DNA from: JAHFTW01 sp038046785
GTDB taxonomy: Archaea; Thermoplasmatota; E2; JACPAO01; JAHFTW01
Length of the DNA stretch: 64,000 bases
Direction: 5' to 3'
NCBI GenBank assembly: GCA_038046785.1
Contig: JBBSVM010000003.1
Span: forward strand, 248,001 to 312,000
The position numbers were made by a program, and so were the translations under genes. Within the stretch, counting starts at the first letter, position 1. Each line of letters starts with the position of its first letter. Of this stretch, positions 49,306 through 57,307 are shown one piece after another. The notes beneath the pieces are model-generated. The model saw only the letters and a program-made list of their open reading frames with translations. It made no database searches and was not told the origin of the DNA.

Positions 49306-49782
49306 ATGGCCCCAAAGAAAACCGCCAAGAAAGCCGCGAAGAAGACCGCCAAGCCACGCCCTCCGCTCAAGGCGGACAAGGATGGCGTCGTCCGGCTCTC
49401 CGGCGGAAACCCGCAAGTCGCCAAAGGCTACGGCGAAGCACCCATCCAAGCCTACATCGCCGCGATGCCGGGATGGAAGAGCGACGTCGGGCGCCGCCTC
49501 GACGCCCTCATCACGAAGGCGGTCCCCGGCGTGCACAAGGCTGTGAAATGGAACTCCCCCATGTACGGCGCCGAGGAGGGCCACTACTTCCTCGGCATCC
49601 ACGTCTTTGCCAACTACGTCAAGATCGCCTTCTTCCGCGGCACTTCGCTTCGCCCACTGCCCCCGGGTGAAAGCAAGCAGAAAGAGGTGCGCTACCTCGA
49701 CATTCGTGAGGACGGGTTCGACGAAGCGCAGATGACGAAATGGGTAAAGCAGGCGGCTGAGCTGCCGGGCGAACGAATGTAA
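49306..49782 (+). CDS. DUF1801-family protein with H1-like N-terminal tail
   Basis: 158 aa. Starts APKKTAKKAAKKTAKPRPP, a histone-H1-like tail, followed by DUF1801: YIAAMPGWKSDVGRRLDALI, KAVKWNSPMYGAEEGHYFL, and KIAFFRGTSLRPLPPG. ATG preceded by an SD-like AAGGTGT. Co-transcribed with the previous gene. Confidence 0.9.
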   Translation: MAPKKTAKKAAKKTAKPRPPLKADKDGVVRLSGGNPQVAKGYGEAPIQAYIAAMPGWKSDVGRRLDALITKAVPGVHKAVKWNSPMYGAEEGHYFLGIHVFANYVKIAFFRGTSLRPLPPGESKQKEVRYLDIREDGFDEAQMTKWVKQAAELPGERM

Positions 49783-49810
49783 CGCCCGCAACGACTGGGA
49801 AGGTACTCTC

Positions 49811-49843
49811 GGTTCGGTGCAGTAGCGATTTCTTCACCGAACC
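49811..49843. terminator. Hairpin after the DUF1801 cluster
   Basis: GGTTCGGTG (49811-49819) pairs perfectly with CACCGAACC (49835-49843) around a 15-nt loop, 29 bp past the last DUF1801 stop. Could be a terminator or an operator. The remaining sequence to 50034 holds no gene; a CTTTTTT tract at 49996-50002 could serve as TATA box for the gene at 50035. Confidence 0.45.
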
Positions 49844-50034
49844 TTGTAGTGGGTCCATGCGCCGTCGCCGGCAATTCGCCCACAACATTCGGGCCGCGAC
49901 CCTTCTGTCGGCGAATCGGCTGTGCGCGTGGGGGGCAGGCCTCCATAACTTTGGGCACCGTAAAGGCGTAATGCCGTACCGATTCCAACCGACTCCTTTT
50001 TTGGCACCTTCGACCACTGTTTGAACGGGATTCC

Positions 50035-50310
50035 ATGGCACGCCACCCCCTCGTCGAGGCTCTGCCCATGACCGCCGTGATTCGGCGATCGTCACGGGAG
50101 GCGTGTGATGCTTGCGGCGAGTCGACGGCGGTCACGTCGGACACCTTGAAGCCAGCGGGCCTGTTCTGTTTCAGCTGTCAGCTTCAGGGTCGGCTGGCGA
50201 TGGACGTGGCGCTCCGGCTGCATGCCCGCGAGGCTGCGCTAGAGGTGGAGCTGCGCGAGCTGCGACGCCAGTTGCGCCACGTCCGTTCTCAGGGCGCCTT
50301 TACGGCGTGA
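50035..50310 (+). CDS. Small zinc-ribbon-like protein
   Basis: 91 aa; ATG 50035, or ATG 50068 (MTAVIRRSS). It has CDACGES and, 16 residues on, CFSCQL, a CxxC-CxxC set for one zinc, followed by a charged helix (EAALEVELRELRRQLRHVR) that could be a coiled coil. No family recognised. Overlaps the convergent gene by 11 bp. Lies at the start of the accessory region. Confidence 0.6.
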   Translation: MARHPLVEALPMTAVIRRSSREACDACGESTAVTSDTLKPAGLFCFSCQLQGRLAMDVALRLHAREAALEVELRELRRQLRHVRSQGAFTA

Positions 50311-51364
50311 GCTCGGGGCGGACGGTCAAGAAGTCCGTGACCTTGCCCTTGCCGATGGCGGCGCGGAAGCGGGTCGCCTCCTGCACGCCCGCCACCATCG
50401 TGTCGTTGCGGTAGACCTCAAAGAAGTCGGGCGCAACGGCGACGGCCTTGTCGTCGGCGAGGTCCAGCGTCGTGGCTTGGGGGGCCAGGCTGAGCGAAGG
50501 CTTGAGCACCTTGCGGGCGACGCCCATGGAGCTGCCGCGCTGCGCCCACACCTTCTTGTTGGCGAGGGTCAGGTTGGGGTCGTTGCCGGCGAAGCTCCCC
50601 CCGAGGAAGCCCGACGCGGCCATGATGCCGAAGGCGTTGAGCTGCGTCGCGGCGAGGGCGTACTCCGCCTTCTTGTTCGGCCTGCAGAAGGGCTGGACCT
50701 GCGTCGCCCCGAGCCAGGGGCGGTTCTCCATGAGGGCGAGTTGGGCGCGCAGTTCGCTGAGGGCGCCGAGCACTTTCGGGTTGGTGCCGCGCAGGTCGAC
50801 GAACGCCACCTTCTCGTCGGCCACGATGTCGACGACGACGCTGACGTCGGCGGAGCCGGCGAAGGGGACGTGGGCGAGCACGTCGACCTTGTAGCCGGTG
50901 GAGTTGGCGTCCTGGTAGTTGCGCAGGGCGTCGACCTCGGCCATGATGGACGTGGCGGTGTACTTGGCGGCAGGCTGGACGAGCAGGGCGTGGCCCTCTC
51001 CGGTCCAGGTCTCGTGGAGCAGACGGCGGTTGCTGTGCACGGTGCCCGAGCGTCCGTACGAGCGGGCGGAGACGAGGCGCCAGGAGCCCGGGTTGGTGGC
51101 CTCGACGCGGCCGAAGACGTCCGCCATGCGCGCGCCGTAGTGGCCGGCGCGGTTGAGGAACGTCTCCTGCTGCTTGGAACGCAACACGCTGAAGTTCACG
51201 ACGTCCGTGGGCAGCGCCTTACCGCCGCAGGAGTAGGCGCTGGGGTGCGTCGGGATGACGCCCTCCATGCCGATGGTCGTGCCGTCCAGGAAGTGGATGG
51301 CGGTCTCGTGGTATGGCCCGTCATGGGCGACGGGCGTGACGCCCGCGATGCGGTGGTTGTTCAT
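50300..51364 (-). CDS. Unknown soluble protein, 354 aa
   Basis: ATG 51364 has an SD-like AGAGGG five nt upstream; a TTG at 51469 would extend it. No signal or membrane helix. Repeated phrases such as GVTPVAHDGPYHETAIHFLD, VFGRVEATNPGSWRLVSARS and VDVLAHVPFAGSADVSVVV suggest an alpha/beta protein with DUF932-like or capsid-like character, but I cannot assign it. A TTTAAA on the minus strand (51473-51478) is the likely promoter, giving a ~85-nt leader. Candidate mobile-element gene. Confidence 0.6.
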   Translation of the reverse strand: MNNHRIAGVTPVAHDGPYHETAIHFLDGTTIGMEGVIPTHPSAYSCGGKALPTDVVNFSVLRSKQQETFLNRAGHYGARMADVFGRVEATNPGSWRLVSARSYGRSGTVHSNRRLLHETWTGEGHALLVQPAAKYTATSIMAEVDALRNYQDANSTGYKVDVLAHVPFAGSADVSVVVDIVADEKVAFVDLRGTNPKVLGALSELRAQLALMENRPWLGATQVQPFCRPNKKAEYALAATQLNAFGIMAASGFLGGSFAGNDPNLTLANKKVWAQRGSSMGVARKVLKPSLSLAPQATTLDLADDKAVAVAPDFFEVYRNDTMVAGVQEATRFRAAIGKGKVTDFLTVRPELTP

Positions 51365-51472
51365 GTGAACCCTCTGTGAGGTTGCGTTCAGGGTGTGTCG
51401 AAGACGCCAGTCTCCGTGGGGTCGGATGACCCCCACCCATAGTGCTCCCAATAGGTCATTCTGGTCCAATGA

Positions 51473-51478
51473 TTTAAA
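51473..51478 (-). promoter_or_regulatory. TATA-like box upstream of the 354-aa protein
   Basis: TTTAAA in a local AT-rich patch about 110 nt upstream of ATG 51364 on the minus strand. It would give a leader carrying the SD-like AGAGGG. Confidence 0.4.
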
Positions 51479-51583
51479 GTCAGCGCTCGCGCGAGTAGCC
51501 GATGGTTGACCGGTTCACATTGCGACTCCACGTCGAATCGGTTTTATCAAGGGTTCCCCGTGGCAGGTTCGAACCCTCTTCCC

Positions 51584-51622
51584 CCCGTGGGCACGCCAGC
51601 CGGCTTCGGCCGGGCCCACGGG
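51584..51622. terminator. Long hairpin with TTCG loop after the 146-aa gene
   Basis: CCCGTGGGC (51584-51592) pairs with GCCCACGGG (51614-51622), stacked on CCGGC-TTCG-GCCGG (51600-51613), with a 7-nt bulge on one side. It starts 12 bp beyond the stop of the minus-strand gene at 51634, suggesting terminator use. Confidence 0.55.
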
Positions 51623-51633
51623 TCGTTCTTCTA

Positions 51634-52074
51634 TCAGGGTCGCGCGGCGGGCTTCGCCTCGGCTTGTTCAGGTTCCTCGTCGTGCATTGGCTCAGGCTGC
51701 GGCAGCAGCAGGAGCGCAGGAAGTCGCATGGCGTGGGCGACCTGGGACACGGGCAGGAACACGTCGTCCGCGATTGCGCCCTGCACGACCATGCCGATGT
51801 TGTCGGAGGTCTCGGCAGTCTTGCCGTCGGGACTGGCCTTGATGGAGGCATCGCGAATCGTCGTGAGGGCTTCCCCTTCGATAGTCCCCCAGATCTTGCC
51901 GTCGTCCTTGGCCTTCAGCTTGTACGTGAACTTGATTCGAATCTTGAGCAGGCCGTCCTGGATGAGCTCGGCGTTGTAGTGCACGCCACCGTCGCGCAGG
52001 AGGATGGAGTGGTCGTTCTCGTCGTAGGGGACTTCGCGGCGGCACGTTAGCCGCTCGATGACTGTGCTTCGCAT
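51634..52074 (-). CDS. Unknown protein, 146 aa
   Basis: Begins MRSTVIERLTCRREVPYDEN. Strand-rich middle (DGLLKIRIKFTYKLKAKDD), acidic C-terminus with a Pro/Glu/Ala tail (EPEQAEAKPAARP). No signal or known motif. It starts 6 nt after the stop of the wHTH gene, so the two form an operon; the regulator may control or partner it. Confidence 0.6.
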   Translation of the reverse strand: MRSTVIERLTCRREVPYDENDHSILLRDGGVHYNAELIQDGLLKIRIKFTYKLKAKDDGKIWGTIEGEALTTIRDASIKASPDGKTAETSDNIGMVVQGAIADDVFLPVSQVAHAMRLPALLLLPQPEPMHDEEPEQAEAKPAARP

Positions 52075-52080
52075 CCAGGG

Positions 52081-52587
52081 TCACCAGGCGGGAAGTGCAG
52101 CCTTCTTCGTGCCGAATCCACCCGCGAGTGGCTTCGTCTCCGGGTAGCACAGGCGGACCATGCCGTCGTCCTTCTTGGGGCCGAACAGCATCGCCATCAG
52201 AGGGTTCATGGGGGCTGCAACGGCCACGTCGTCGTCCACCGCAAGCTCGTCGGCGACGATGACATGCGTGGAGTGCGTGGGCGCGTCCGGCACGTTGACC
52301 TGGGCGGCCTCGTAGACGCGGACGGGGAATTCGGCGACGATGCGCGCGAGCTCGACGACCTCAGGGCGGCTGCCGTTCAGGCGGAACACGGGTGCCTTTC
52401 GGCGCTTGCCCGTCCGGGTGAGAAGGTCGCTCGATTCCATGCGTTTGACCATGCGGTCGACGGTGGACTTCGGGATGCCGCTGGCCTGGACGATGCCGGG
52501 GCACGTCAGGCCGGTGTGATCGTTGAGGGCGAGGGCCTCGATGAGGGCCATCTCCTGGCTTCCAATCAGGGCGGCAATGTTGGTCAT
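52081..52587 (-). CDS. Winged-helix transcriptional regulator
   Basis: 168 aa from ATG 52587. The N-terminal ~75 residues form a MarR/TrmB-type winged helix: EMALIEALALNDHTGLTC, recognition-helix region GIPKSTVDRMVKRMESSDLL, and a basic wing TRTGKRRKAPVFRL. The C-terminal ~80 residues are unassigned. A palindrome AATGGG-N6-CCCATT (52698-52715) upstream is a candidate operator. Cotranscribed with the 146-aa gene. Confidence 0.8.
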   Translation of the reverse strand: MTNIAALIGSQEMALIEALALNDHTGLTCPGIVQASGIPKSTVDRMVKRMESSDLLTRTGKRRKAPVFRLNGSRPEVVELARIVAEFPVRVYEAAQVNVPDAPTHSTHVIVADELAVDDDVAVAAPMNPLMAMLFGPKKDDGMVRLCYPETKPLAGGFGTKKAALPAW

Positions 52588-52697
52588 GGTCTTCTTTGGC
52601 TCCTTCGAATGAGGATGAAGGGGGAAGGTCGGCGCAAGTTGGCCGATTTTAGGGCTCGCCGGAAATTCGCGGGCCGGGCTTCGTGGCCTCGGACTAC

Positions 52698-52715
52698 AAT
52701 GGGCTATTTCCCATT
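52698..52715. promoter_or_regulatory. Candidate operator palindrome
   Basis: AATGGG-CTATTT-CCCATT, a perfect 6-6-6 inverted repeat in the divergent gap between the wHTH gene and the gene at 52809, about 110 bp from the regulator start. Dimeric winged-helix proteins bind such sites. Confidence 0.5.
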
Positions 52716-52782
52716 TTGGCTCTTTGGACACGGGCGTGAATTCGAACAGTCGTTGGCCTTGCGGTCGCCCTCCACCTATGGC

Positions 52783-52788
52783 TTATAA
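52783..52788 (+). promoter_or_regulatory. TATA box for the gene at 52809
   Basis: TTATAA, the best TATA match in this region, centred 24 nt before ATG 52809: a leaderless start. Confidence 0.6.
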
Positions 52789-52808
52789 GCAATCTATCGA
52801 CTGCGGCA

Positions 52809-53432
52809 ATGCTCACGATGGCGCAGGTCCCGGGATGGGATGCTCTTCCCGAGCTGACGCAGCGCGTTGCCCGCGGCTGCTTCACCAAAGGGATGCGGCA
52901 GTTCGCCGCTGCTAGCCTGGGCTGGTCGAACATCCAGGCGACGTTTCCGGAAACGCGTGAAGGCGAGTTGAGGGCCGCGCTGGCCGAACTGGTGCGGAAC
53001 ACAATCATGCAGGGTAGCGACGCGGGCTACTTCTTCACGAAGGATGGCTGCGATTGGGCGGTCGCTCGGCAACGAAACGCCATCGCGTCACCGCGCGCCG
53101 GCTTAGCGCCGTTGAACCCGGGCGGGCCTACCGCCGCCGAGTTCCCATGGGCCGTCGATAACCCCGAAAAAACCGAGTGGCTAGTCGGCAAGCGATTCGA
53201 CGTACGCAAAATCGGTCGCGACCACGGCGTCCGCAGCGAGGTCATCGACCATATGGCCGCGGTGCTCGCTGACCCCGACAACTATGGGAAGGCCCAGACC
53301 GGGCCATGGCGCGGCCTACGCTGCATCTACGTCCTGCGCTACTTCCGGCTCATGTGGAATCCGGACGTCGACAGCAAGGTGTCGTTCGTCTACTTCGGTC
53401 ACAAGGAAGACAGCGCCTATTCCGGAGACTAA
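52809..53432 (+). CDS. Unknown protein, 207 aa
   Basis: ATG 52809 is placed by the TATA box; ATG 52818 is possible. Soluble, aromatic-rich: FTKGMRQFAAASLGWSNIQA, WAVDNPEKTEWLVGKRFDV, and GLRCIYVLRYFRLMWNP. The last third might be a small alpha/beta toxin- or nuclease-like fold, but no catalytic set is evident. Starts the plus-strand run that includes the SIR2 genes, though 130 bp separate them. Confidence 0.6.
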   Translation: MLTMAQVPGWDALPELTQRVARGCFTKGMRQFAAASLGWSNIQATFPETREGELRAALAELVRNTIMQGSDAGYFFTKDGCDWAVARQRNAIASPRAGLAPLNPGGPTAAEFPWAVDNPEKTEWLVGKRFDVRKIGRDHGVRSEVIDHMAAVLADPDNYGKAQTGPWRGLRCIYVLRYFRLMWNPDVDSKVSFVYFGHKEDSAYSGD

Positions 53433-53564
53433 TTGCTAGCAACGGGTGGATCTGCCATAGCCCCAGGCGTTTCCCGAGCTACGTAGAGCTTCTCGCCCCG
53501 TCCATGGCGGGAATAACCGGAGCAACACAGGCGTTGGCCTTCGTCCGGCTGGGGAAACCTAATC

Positions 53565-54614
53565 GTGGGCCTCCGGCGTCTGGCAGGTGTGCCAAAAGAC
53601 GTGATTATCCTTGGAGCTGGCGCCTCCTATGCCGACGGAGCTCCACTCCAAGGAGACCTGATTGGGCGCCTAGTCTCAAAGCAAACTACACGAGCAGAGA
53701 AGATTCGGACGGGACTTGCCGATTTGTTTGGAGCCGACGTGCCCGGGGATACGGAAGGATATCCAACGCTTGAGGAGATTCTGGGTGTTCTTGATCTTGC
53801 CCTCCAAAGACAAGAGAGTTTCCGTGGCTATGCCAACCAAGGTGGCAATTCACGCGTAGGCTCCCTCCGCGAGGATATCGTATTGGGAATCGCATCCGAA
53901 CTCGACCTAAAACTTAGGCCAAACGCCATTCACAACAGAGCCCTCGTCGACAGACTTGCTGCGGATGAGAGGCTGCTTGACACCACCTTTGTCAGCCTGA
54001 ACTACGACATTGTCATCGACAACGCCCTGGTGGAGCGCCACGATGTCGCGGACCTTGATTACGGAGTTGACTTCGTGAATTTCGGCGATGCCCCCGAACA
54101 ATGGCACAGACCGCGTGAGGAACGTTCTGTTTCCTTGCTGAAAATCCATGGCTCGCTCAATTGGCTCTACTGCCCCGCTTGCACGGCCCTGGAAATTACC
54201 CCGAAGGCCAAGGGCGGGGCCCGACTCGGCGACCTCGCAACCGAACCGAAGCGGTGCAACTGCGGTGCGAGCGTCGTACCAATCCTGCTGCCTCCGACTT
54301 TCTTCAAAGTTCTGAACAACGTCCATCTGCACCGAGTCTGGAACAAGACCGAACTTGCCTTACGTGCGGCGGACCGCCTGATCTTCTGCGGCTATTCTTT
54401 CCCGGACGCGGACTTGCTTTTCAAATACGCCATCAAGCGCGCTGAAGTTGGAAGAAACAAGCCGTGGGAAGTTTGCATTGTGAATGGCCGCAAAGGCTCG
54501 AGTTTGGAGAAGCGCAAGACTATCGAGCGCTACGAGCGGTTTCTTTCAACTCCGAACGTCAAGAACACCGGACTGACGTTTGAGAAGTTTGCCGCCAATG
54601 GCCTGGACGGCTAG
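53565..54614 (+). CDS. SIR2-family protein with zinc module, putative defence NADase
   Basis: 349 aa from a GTG. Rossmann SIR2 core: VIILGAGASYADGAPL (NAD loop), TFVSLNYDIVIDNAL with the catalytic-type Asn, LLKIHGSLNWLYC with the His, and DRLIFCGYSFPDADLL at the end of the fold. A zinc module with CPAC and CNC pairs sits between. Such SIR2-like proteins in antiphage systems (ThsA, DSR, SIR2-APAZ) deplete NAD. Lower GC than core genes around it, with codons such as CTT and GGA, suggesting transfer. Followed by a second SIR2 protein. Confidence 0.85.
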   Translation: MGLRRLAGVPKDVIILGAGASYADGAPLQGDLIGRLVSKQTTRAEKIRTGLADLFGADVPGDTEGYPTLEEILGVLDLALQRQESFRGYANQGGNSRVGSLREDIVLGIASELDLKLRPNAIHNRALVDRLAADERLLDTTFVSLNYDIVIDNALVERHDVADLDYGVDFVNFGDAPEQWHRPREERSVSLLKIHGSLNWLYCPACTALEITPKAKGGARLGDLATEPKRCNCGASVVPILLPPTFFKVLNNVHLHRVWNKTELALRAADRLIFCGYSFPDADLLFKYAIKRAEVGRNKPWEVCIVNGRKGSSLEKRKTIERYERFLSTPNVKNTGLTFEKFAANGLDG

Positions 54615-54658
54615 AAGTTCCCCGAAGAAACCACGAGGGACAAACCATGGATACAGCC

Positions 54659-54664
54659 CTATAG
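54659..54664 (+). promoter_or_regulatory. TATA-like box for the second SIR2 gene
   Basis: CTATAG centred 25-26 nt before GTG 54687 fits a leaderless start and indicates separate transcription from the first SIR2 gene. Confidence 0.45.
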
Positions 54665-54686
54665 TCGATTGCCCACTTGACCCCTT

Positions 54687-55838
54687 GTGGAAGCCAACCT
54701 GCACCCGCCGAAAGGTGGCAAAGACTGGCGCGATGCGGCCGGCGTCCTTGAAGCGGCGGCAAAACGCAACGGCTGGATTCTTTGCGTTGGCTCCGGAATT
54801 TCTGCGCCCGCCTTCCCAACTTGGGTTGAATTAGGCCGCGCCATCCTGGAAAGGGCTAGCGGAGCGCCGGTTGCCGGCAAGACCCTAGAAATTCTTCAGC
54901 CAGAACTCTCCCCTCAAGCCATGATTGAAGCCGCAAAATCTCGGAGCGGGCTCGATAACGAAGCGTTTGCTGACTTGCTTGCAAAAACGCTCTACGAGCG
55001 AATTGCAAAGGAGGCCGGTCCGGATTGGAAAAAATTTCGGCGAATTCTGGCGGCCACGCGAAGCGGACTACAAGACGCGGATTGGACAAACTATCTGACC
55101 TTTGTATCCGGAAACTACCCTACTCTTTCTGCCGCCGTCCTCGCGGAGTTTATCTTGCAGTACCATGGAACGAATCGCGCTCCCCGTGCCATCCTGTCGT
55201 TCAACGCCGAACGGGTTCTGGAAACGCTCGTTAAGGCACGCGCGAAGTCCGTAGGAATTGGACGAAAACTCCTTGATCCCATCGAGAGGTCAATTTCTGG
55301 CCGCAATCCCGGTCGGATTCCACTCTACTATTGCCATGGCACTGTTGCCGTTCCAGGTGAATCGCAGGACGGGCAAGTTCCGGCTGCAGTCGACAAGCTT
55401 GTTTTCTCGGAGACTGAGTATCATGCTATTTCAGGTCATTCTTTCACCTGGCAGTCAACGGCCTTTATTCAAGCGGCGTTCAGTCACGCCATCCTCTTCG
55501 TTGGCGTCTCACTCTCAGACCCCAACATGCGTAGGTGGTTATCATGGATTCAATCGAATCGTCGCGCCGAACTCGACCTTATTGGTCAACAGGGCCAGCC
55601 CTCAACGGTTCACTATTGGCTTCGAACATCACCCGGTTCCAAAGAGGCAGAGGCTTGGATTGAGGCATCTGTCGCCCATCTTGGAATTCGCATTATTTGG
55701 CTGGACCACTGGAGTTCCTTGAAGCAGGCGTTAGGCCTCATGATTGGCCCACAGGCCCCGCCCAAGCCAAAGACCACTGCACCGGGCCCCCAAAAGGCAG
55801 GGCAGCAGCGCCGCCCGCGAACGGCTAGATTGCGCTAG
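54687..55838 (+). CDS. SIR2-like protein (second), putative defence effector
   Basis: 383 aa from a GTG. N-terminal NAD loop ILCVGSGISAPAFPTWVEL, Asn in ILSFNAERVLETL in place of the NYD motif, His in YYCHGTVAVPG, and C-terminal SHAILFVGVSLSDPNMRRWL: the SIR2_2-like arrangement. Asn and His are both present, so NADase activity is plausible. The end is a Pro/Lys/Arg-rich tail (PPKPKTTAPGPQKAGQQRR). AT-richer than flanks. It shares fold but little sequence with the upstream SIR2 protein. Confidence 0.8.
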   Translation: MEANLHPPKGGKDWRDAAGVLEAAAKRNGWILCVGSGISAPAFPTWVELGRAILERASGAPVAGKTLEILQPELSPQAMIEAAKSRSGLDNEAFADLLAKTLYERIAKEAGPDWKKFRRILAATRSGLQDADWTNYLTFVSGNYPTLSAAVLAEFILQYHGTNRAPRAILSFNAERVLETLVKARAKSVGIGRKLLDPIERSISGRNPGRIPLYYCHGTVAVPGESQDGQVPAAVDKLVFSETEYHAISGHSFTWQSTAFIQAAFSHAILFVGVSLSDPNMRRWLSWIQSNRRAELDLIGQQGQPSTVHYWLRTSPGSKEAEAWIEASVAHLGIRIIWLDHWSSLKQALGLMIGPQAPPKPKTTAPGPQKAGQQRRPRTARLR

Positions 55839-55932
55839 TCGTTCCCGAATTGGTATCCAGCCACCGTGCATTTCCAACTCCATCAAACGGCGGTTGAATC
55901 TGGAGATAAGGAGCAATTCGAGCTGAACGGTC

Positions 55933-55938
55933 TTTACA
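55933..55938 (+). promoter_or_regulatory. TATA-like box for the gene at 55960
   Basis: TTTACA centred 24-25 nt before GTG 55960; selects this GTG over ATG 55975. Confidence 0.45.
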
Positions 55939-55959
55939 CCAACAAGCGTTGGGCCATTC

Positions 55960-56655
55960 GTGGAGTGCGTGGTGATGGCAGAGGGCGGCTATGACGCTCT
56001 ACTCATGGACACAGGTACTCTCTTGAAACCGAATCTGGCAGACCTTAACCTTTCGGGGATGAAGGTCGTATGTGGCTCGCCAGGATGCGGAAAGCAAGTC
56101 CGGCGAAAGTCGGGGTACTGCGGCGACCATGAGGCCTCTTCGGACAGGCCTAAGCATTCAGCCGACTACACCAGCGGCTTGCGCAATGGCGCAAAGGTCT
56201 ACGGCCTGAGAACCCACTCAAGGCTTGGCGACGAGGTCTTCGAATCGCACGAGTCCTCCGAGCACCTGCGCATCAGGCTGCGCGGCTACCTGCTGGACCT
56301 AGCTGAAGAGTTTCATGGGAAAGTTCCGGACGCGACCACCCTTTCAAAGGGCTCGGGCGGGCAGACCCTGCAGGATGTTGCAATACGTGTCGCCGCGCTT
56401 GTTGACCGCTGGTACCCAGCTAGCCATTTCTCGTCCAAAGCCGCGACCACTCTGCTCGAGGGAAATGTGACTGCGATTCCCCTCAGGGTGCTGGTTGCGG
56501 AACATGCCGCGGCAGTGGTGTGCGAGGAAATCAATCGCGGCGATGCGTGGCTCGCATCGGTTGGCCGACGTACGAAAGCAAGGCAGAAGGGCATGTACAT
56601 GGCATTGCGCGGCGTGCTCCTGCGTCTTGCAGGCGTGCCGAAGAAATTCACTTAG
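55960..56655 (+). CDS. Unknown protein with Cys/His zinc knuckle
   Basis: 231 aa. Residues ~38-57 hold VCGSPGCGKQVRRKSGYCGD followed by His, a C-C-C-H set like small zinc knuckles in plasmid and defence proteins. The rest is helical (RIRLRGYLLDLAEEF; VLVAEHAAAVVCEEINRGD). No named family. It abuts the convergent unknown gene with no gap, at the inner end of the defence operon. Confidence 0.6.
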   Translation: MECVVMAEGGYDALLMDTGTLLKPNLADLNLSGMKVVCGSPGCGKQVRRKSGYCGDHEASSDRPKHSADYTSGLRNGAKVYGLRTHSRLGDEVFESHESSEHLRIRLRGYLLDLAEEFHGKVPDATTLSKGSGGQTLQDVAIRVAALVDRWYPASHFSSKAATTLLEGNVTAIPLRVLVAEHAAAVVCEEINRGDAWLASVGRRTKARQKGMYMALRGVLLRLAGVPKKFT

Positions 56656-57306
56656 CTACGAGAAACCGTAGTCGATGCCGGGCCATCTAGCCGGGATTGA
56701 ACGCCCATGATTCATGGCGCGGCGCACTGCCTCCTCGAGCATCGCAAGGTCCGCGGCTCTGCCCGCGTGGACGGCCTCCGCATAACGCTCTAAAGCTAGC
56801 CGGCGGCCGCGTCCGCCAGGATAGTTGAAATCTTCCTGCAGACCAATGTAGAAAATCAGGTGAAATAGTTCGTCCATCGCCAAGTCATACGAATTGTGGC
56901 TGGCGGCATATCGGGACGAGCCACGTTGGGCGGCGCCCACAGCGGCGGCCGTCGGCCTTGCCTGCGGTTGGTAGGCGCGCAGGATTGCCTCAATGGACTG
57001 GAAGGTGAATGTCGTGTTCGAGTTGGCGAGCCCGGCAATCATGCCAGCCAAGGCTGCTGCATCGAGAGCCTTAGTGGCCACCTTTTCGAATAGGTCGACC
57101 ATGATGCTGGCATGCGAGAACGGGATTGGCAGCCCTCCGATTGTCAACGGCGCTATGAAATCGGCGGTTGACTTTGAGCCGTGAGTGAGAGTGATTGGGT
57201 TCCCGCGCGCTGATGTGAAGGCGACGAGGAACGGCTGCCTGGGTTGGATGCTTGGCACCGCCGCCTTAGCCGCCAGGATGCGAGCGCGTTCCGATGCGTA
57301 ATCCAT
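56656..57306 (-). CDS. Unknown protein, last gene of the Dcm-MORC-Z1 operon
   Basis: 216 aa from ATG 57306, one nt after the stop of the preceding gene. Soluble; LVAFTSARGNPITLTHGSKS near the start, Ala-rich helices in the middle, and MDELFHLIFYIGLQEDFNYP in the C-terminal half. No catalytic motif recognised. The 1-nt spacing on the same strand makes it a likely component of the restriction-type operon. Confidence 0.65.
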   Translation of the reverse strand: MDYASERARILAAKAAVPSIQPRQPFLVAFTSARGNPITLTHGSKSTADFIAPLTIGGLPIPFSHASIMVDLFEKVATKALDAAALAGMIAGLANSNTTFTFQSIEAILRAYQPQARPTAAAVGAAQRGSSRYAASHNSYDLAMDELFHLIFYIGLQEDFNYPGGRGRRLALERYAEAVHAGRAADLAMLEEAVRRAMNHGRSIPARWPGIDYGFS

Positions 57307-57307
57307 G

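Noticed and set aside
50300..51364. Calling the 354-aa protein a capsid protein
   Set aside because: No neighbouring portal, terminase or protease gene, and no recognisable capsid motif.
51551..51590. tRNA T-arm-like GGTTCGAACC as an attachment site at the edge of the accessory region
   Set aside because: The 5-bp T-stem does not pair on either strand, no matching acceptor half is nearby, and no integrase or second copy was found.
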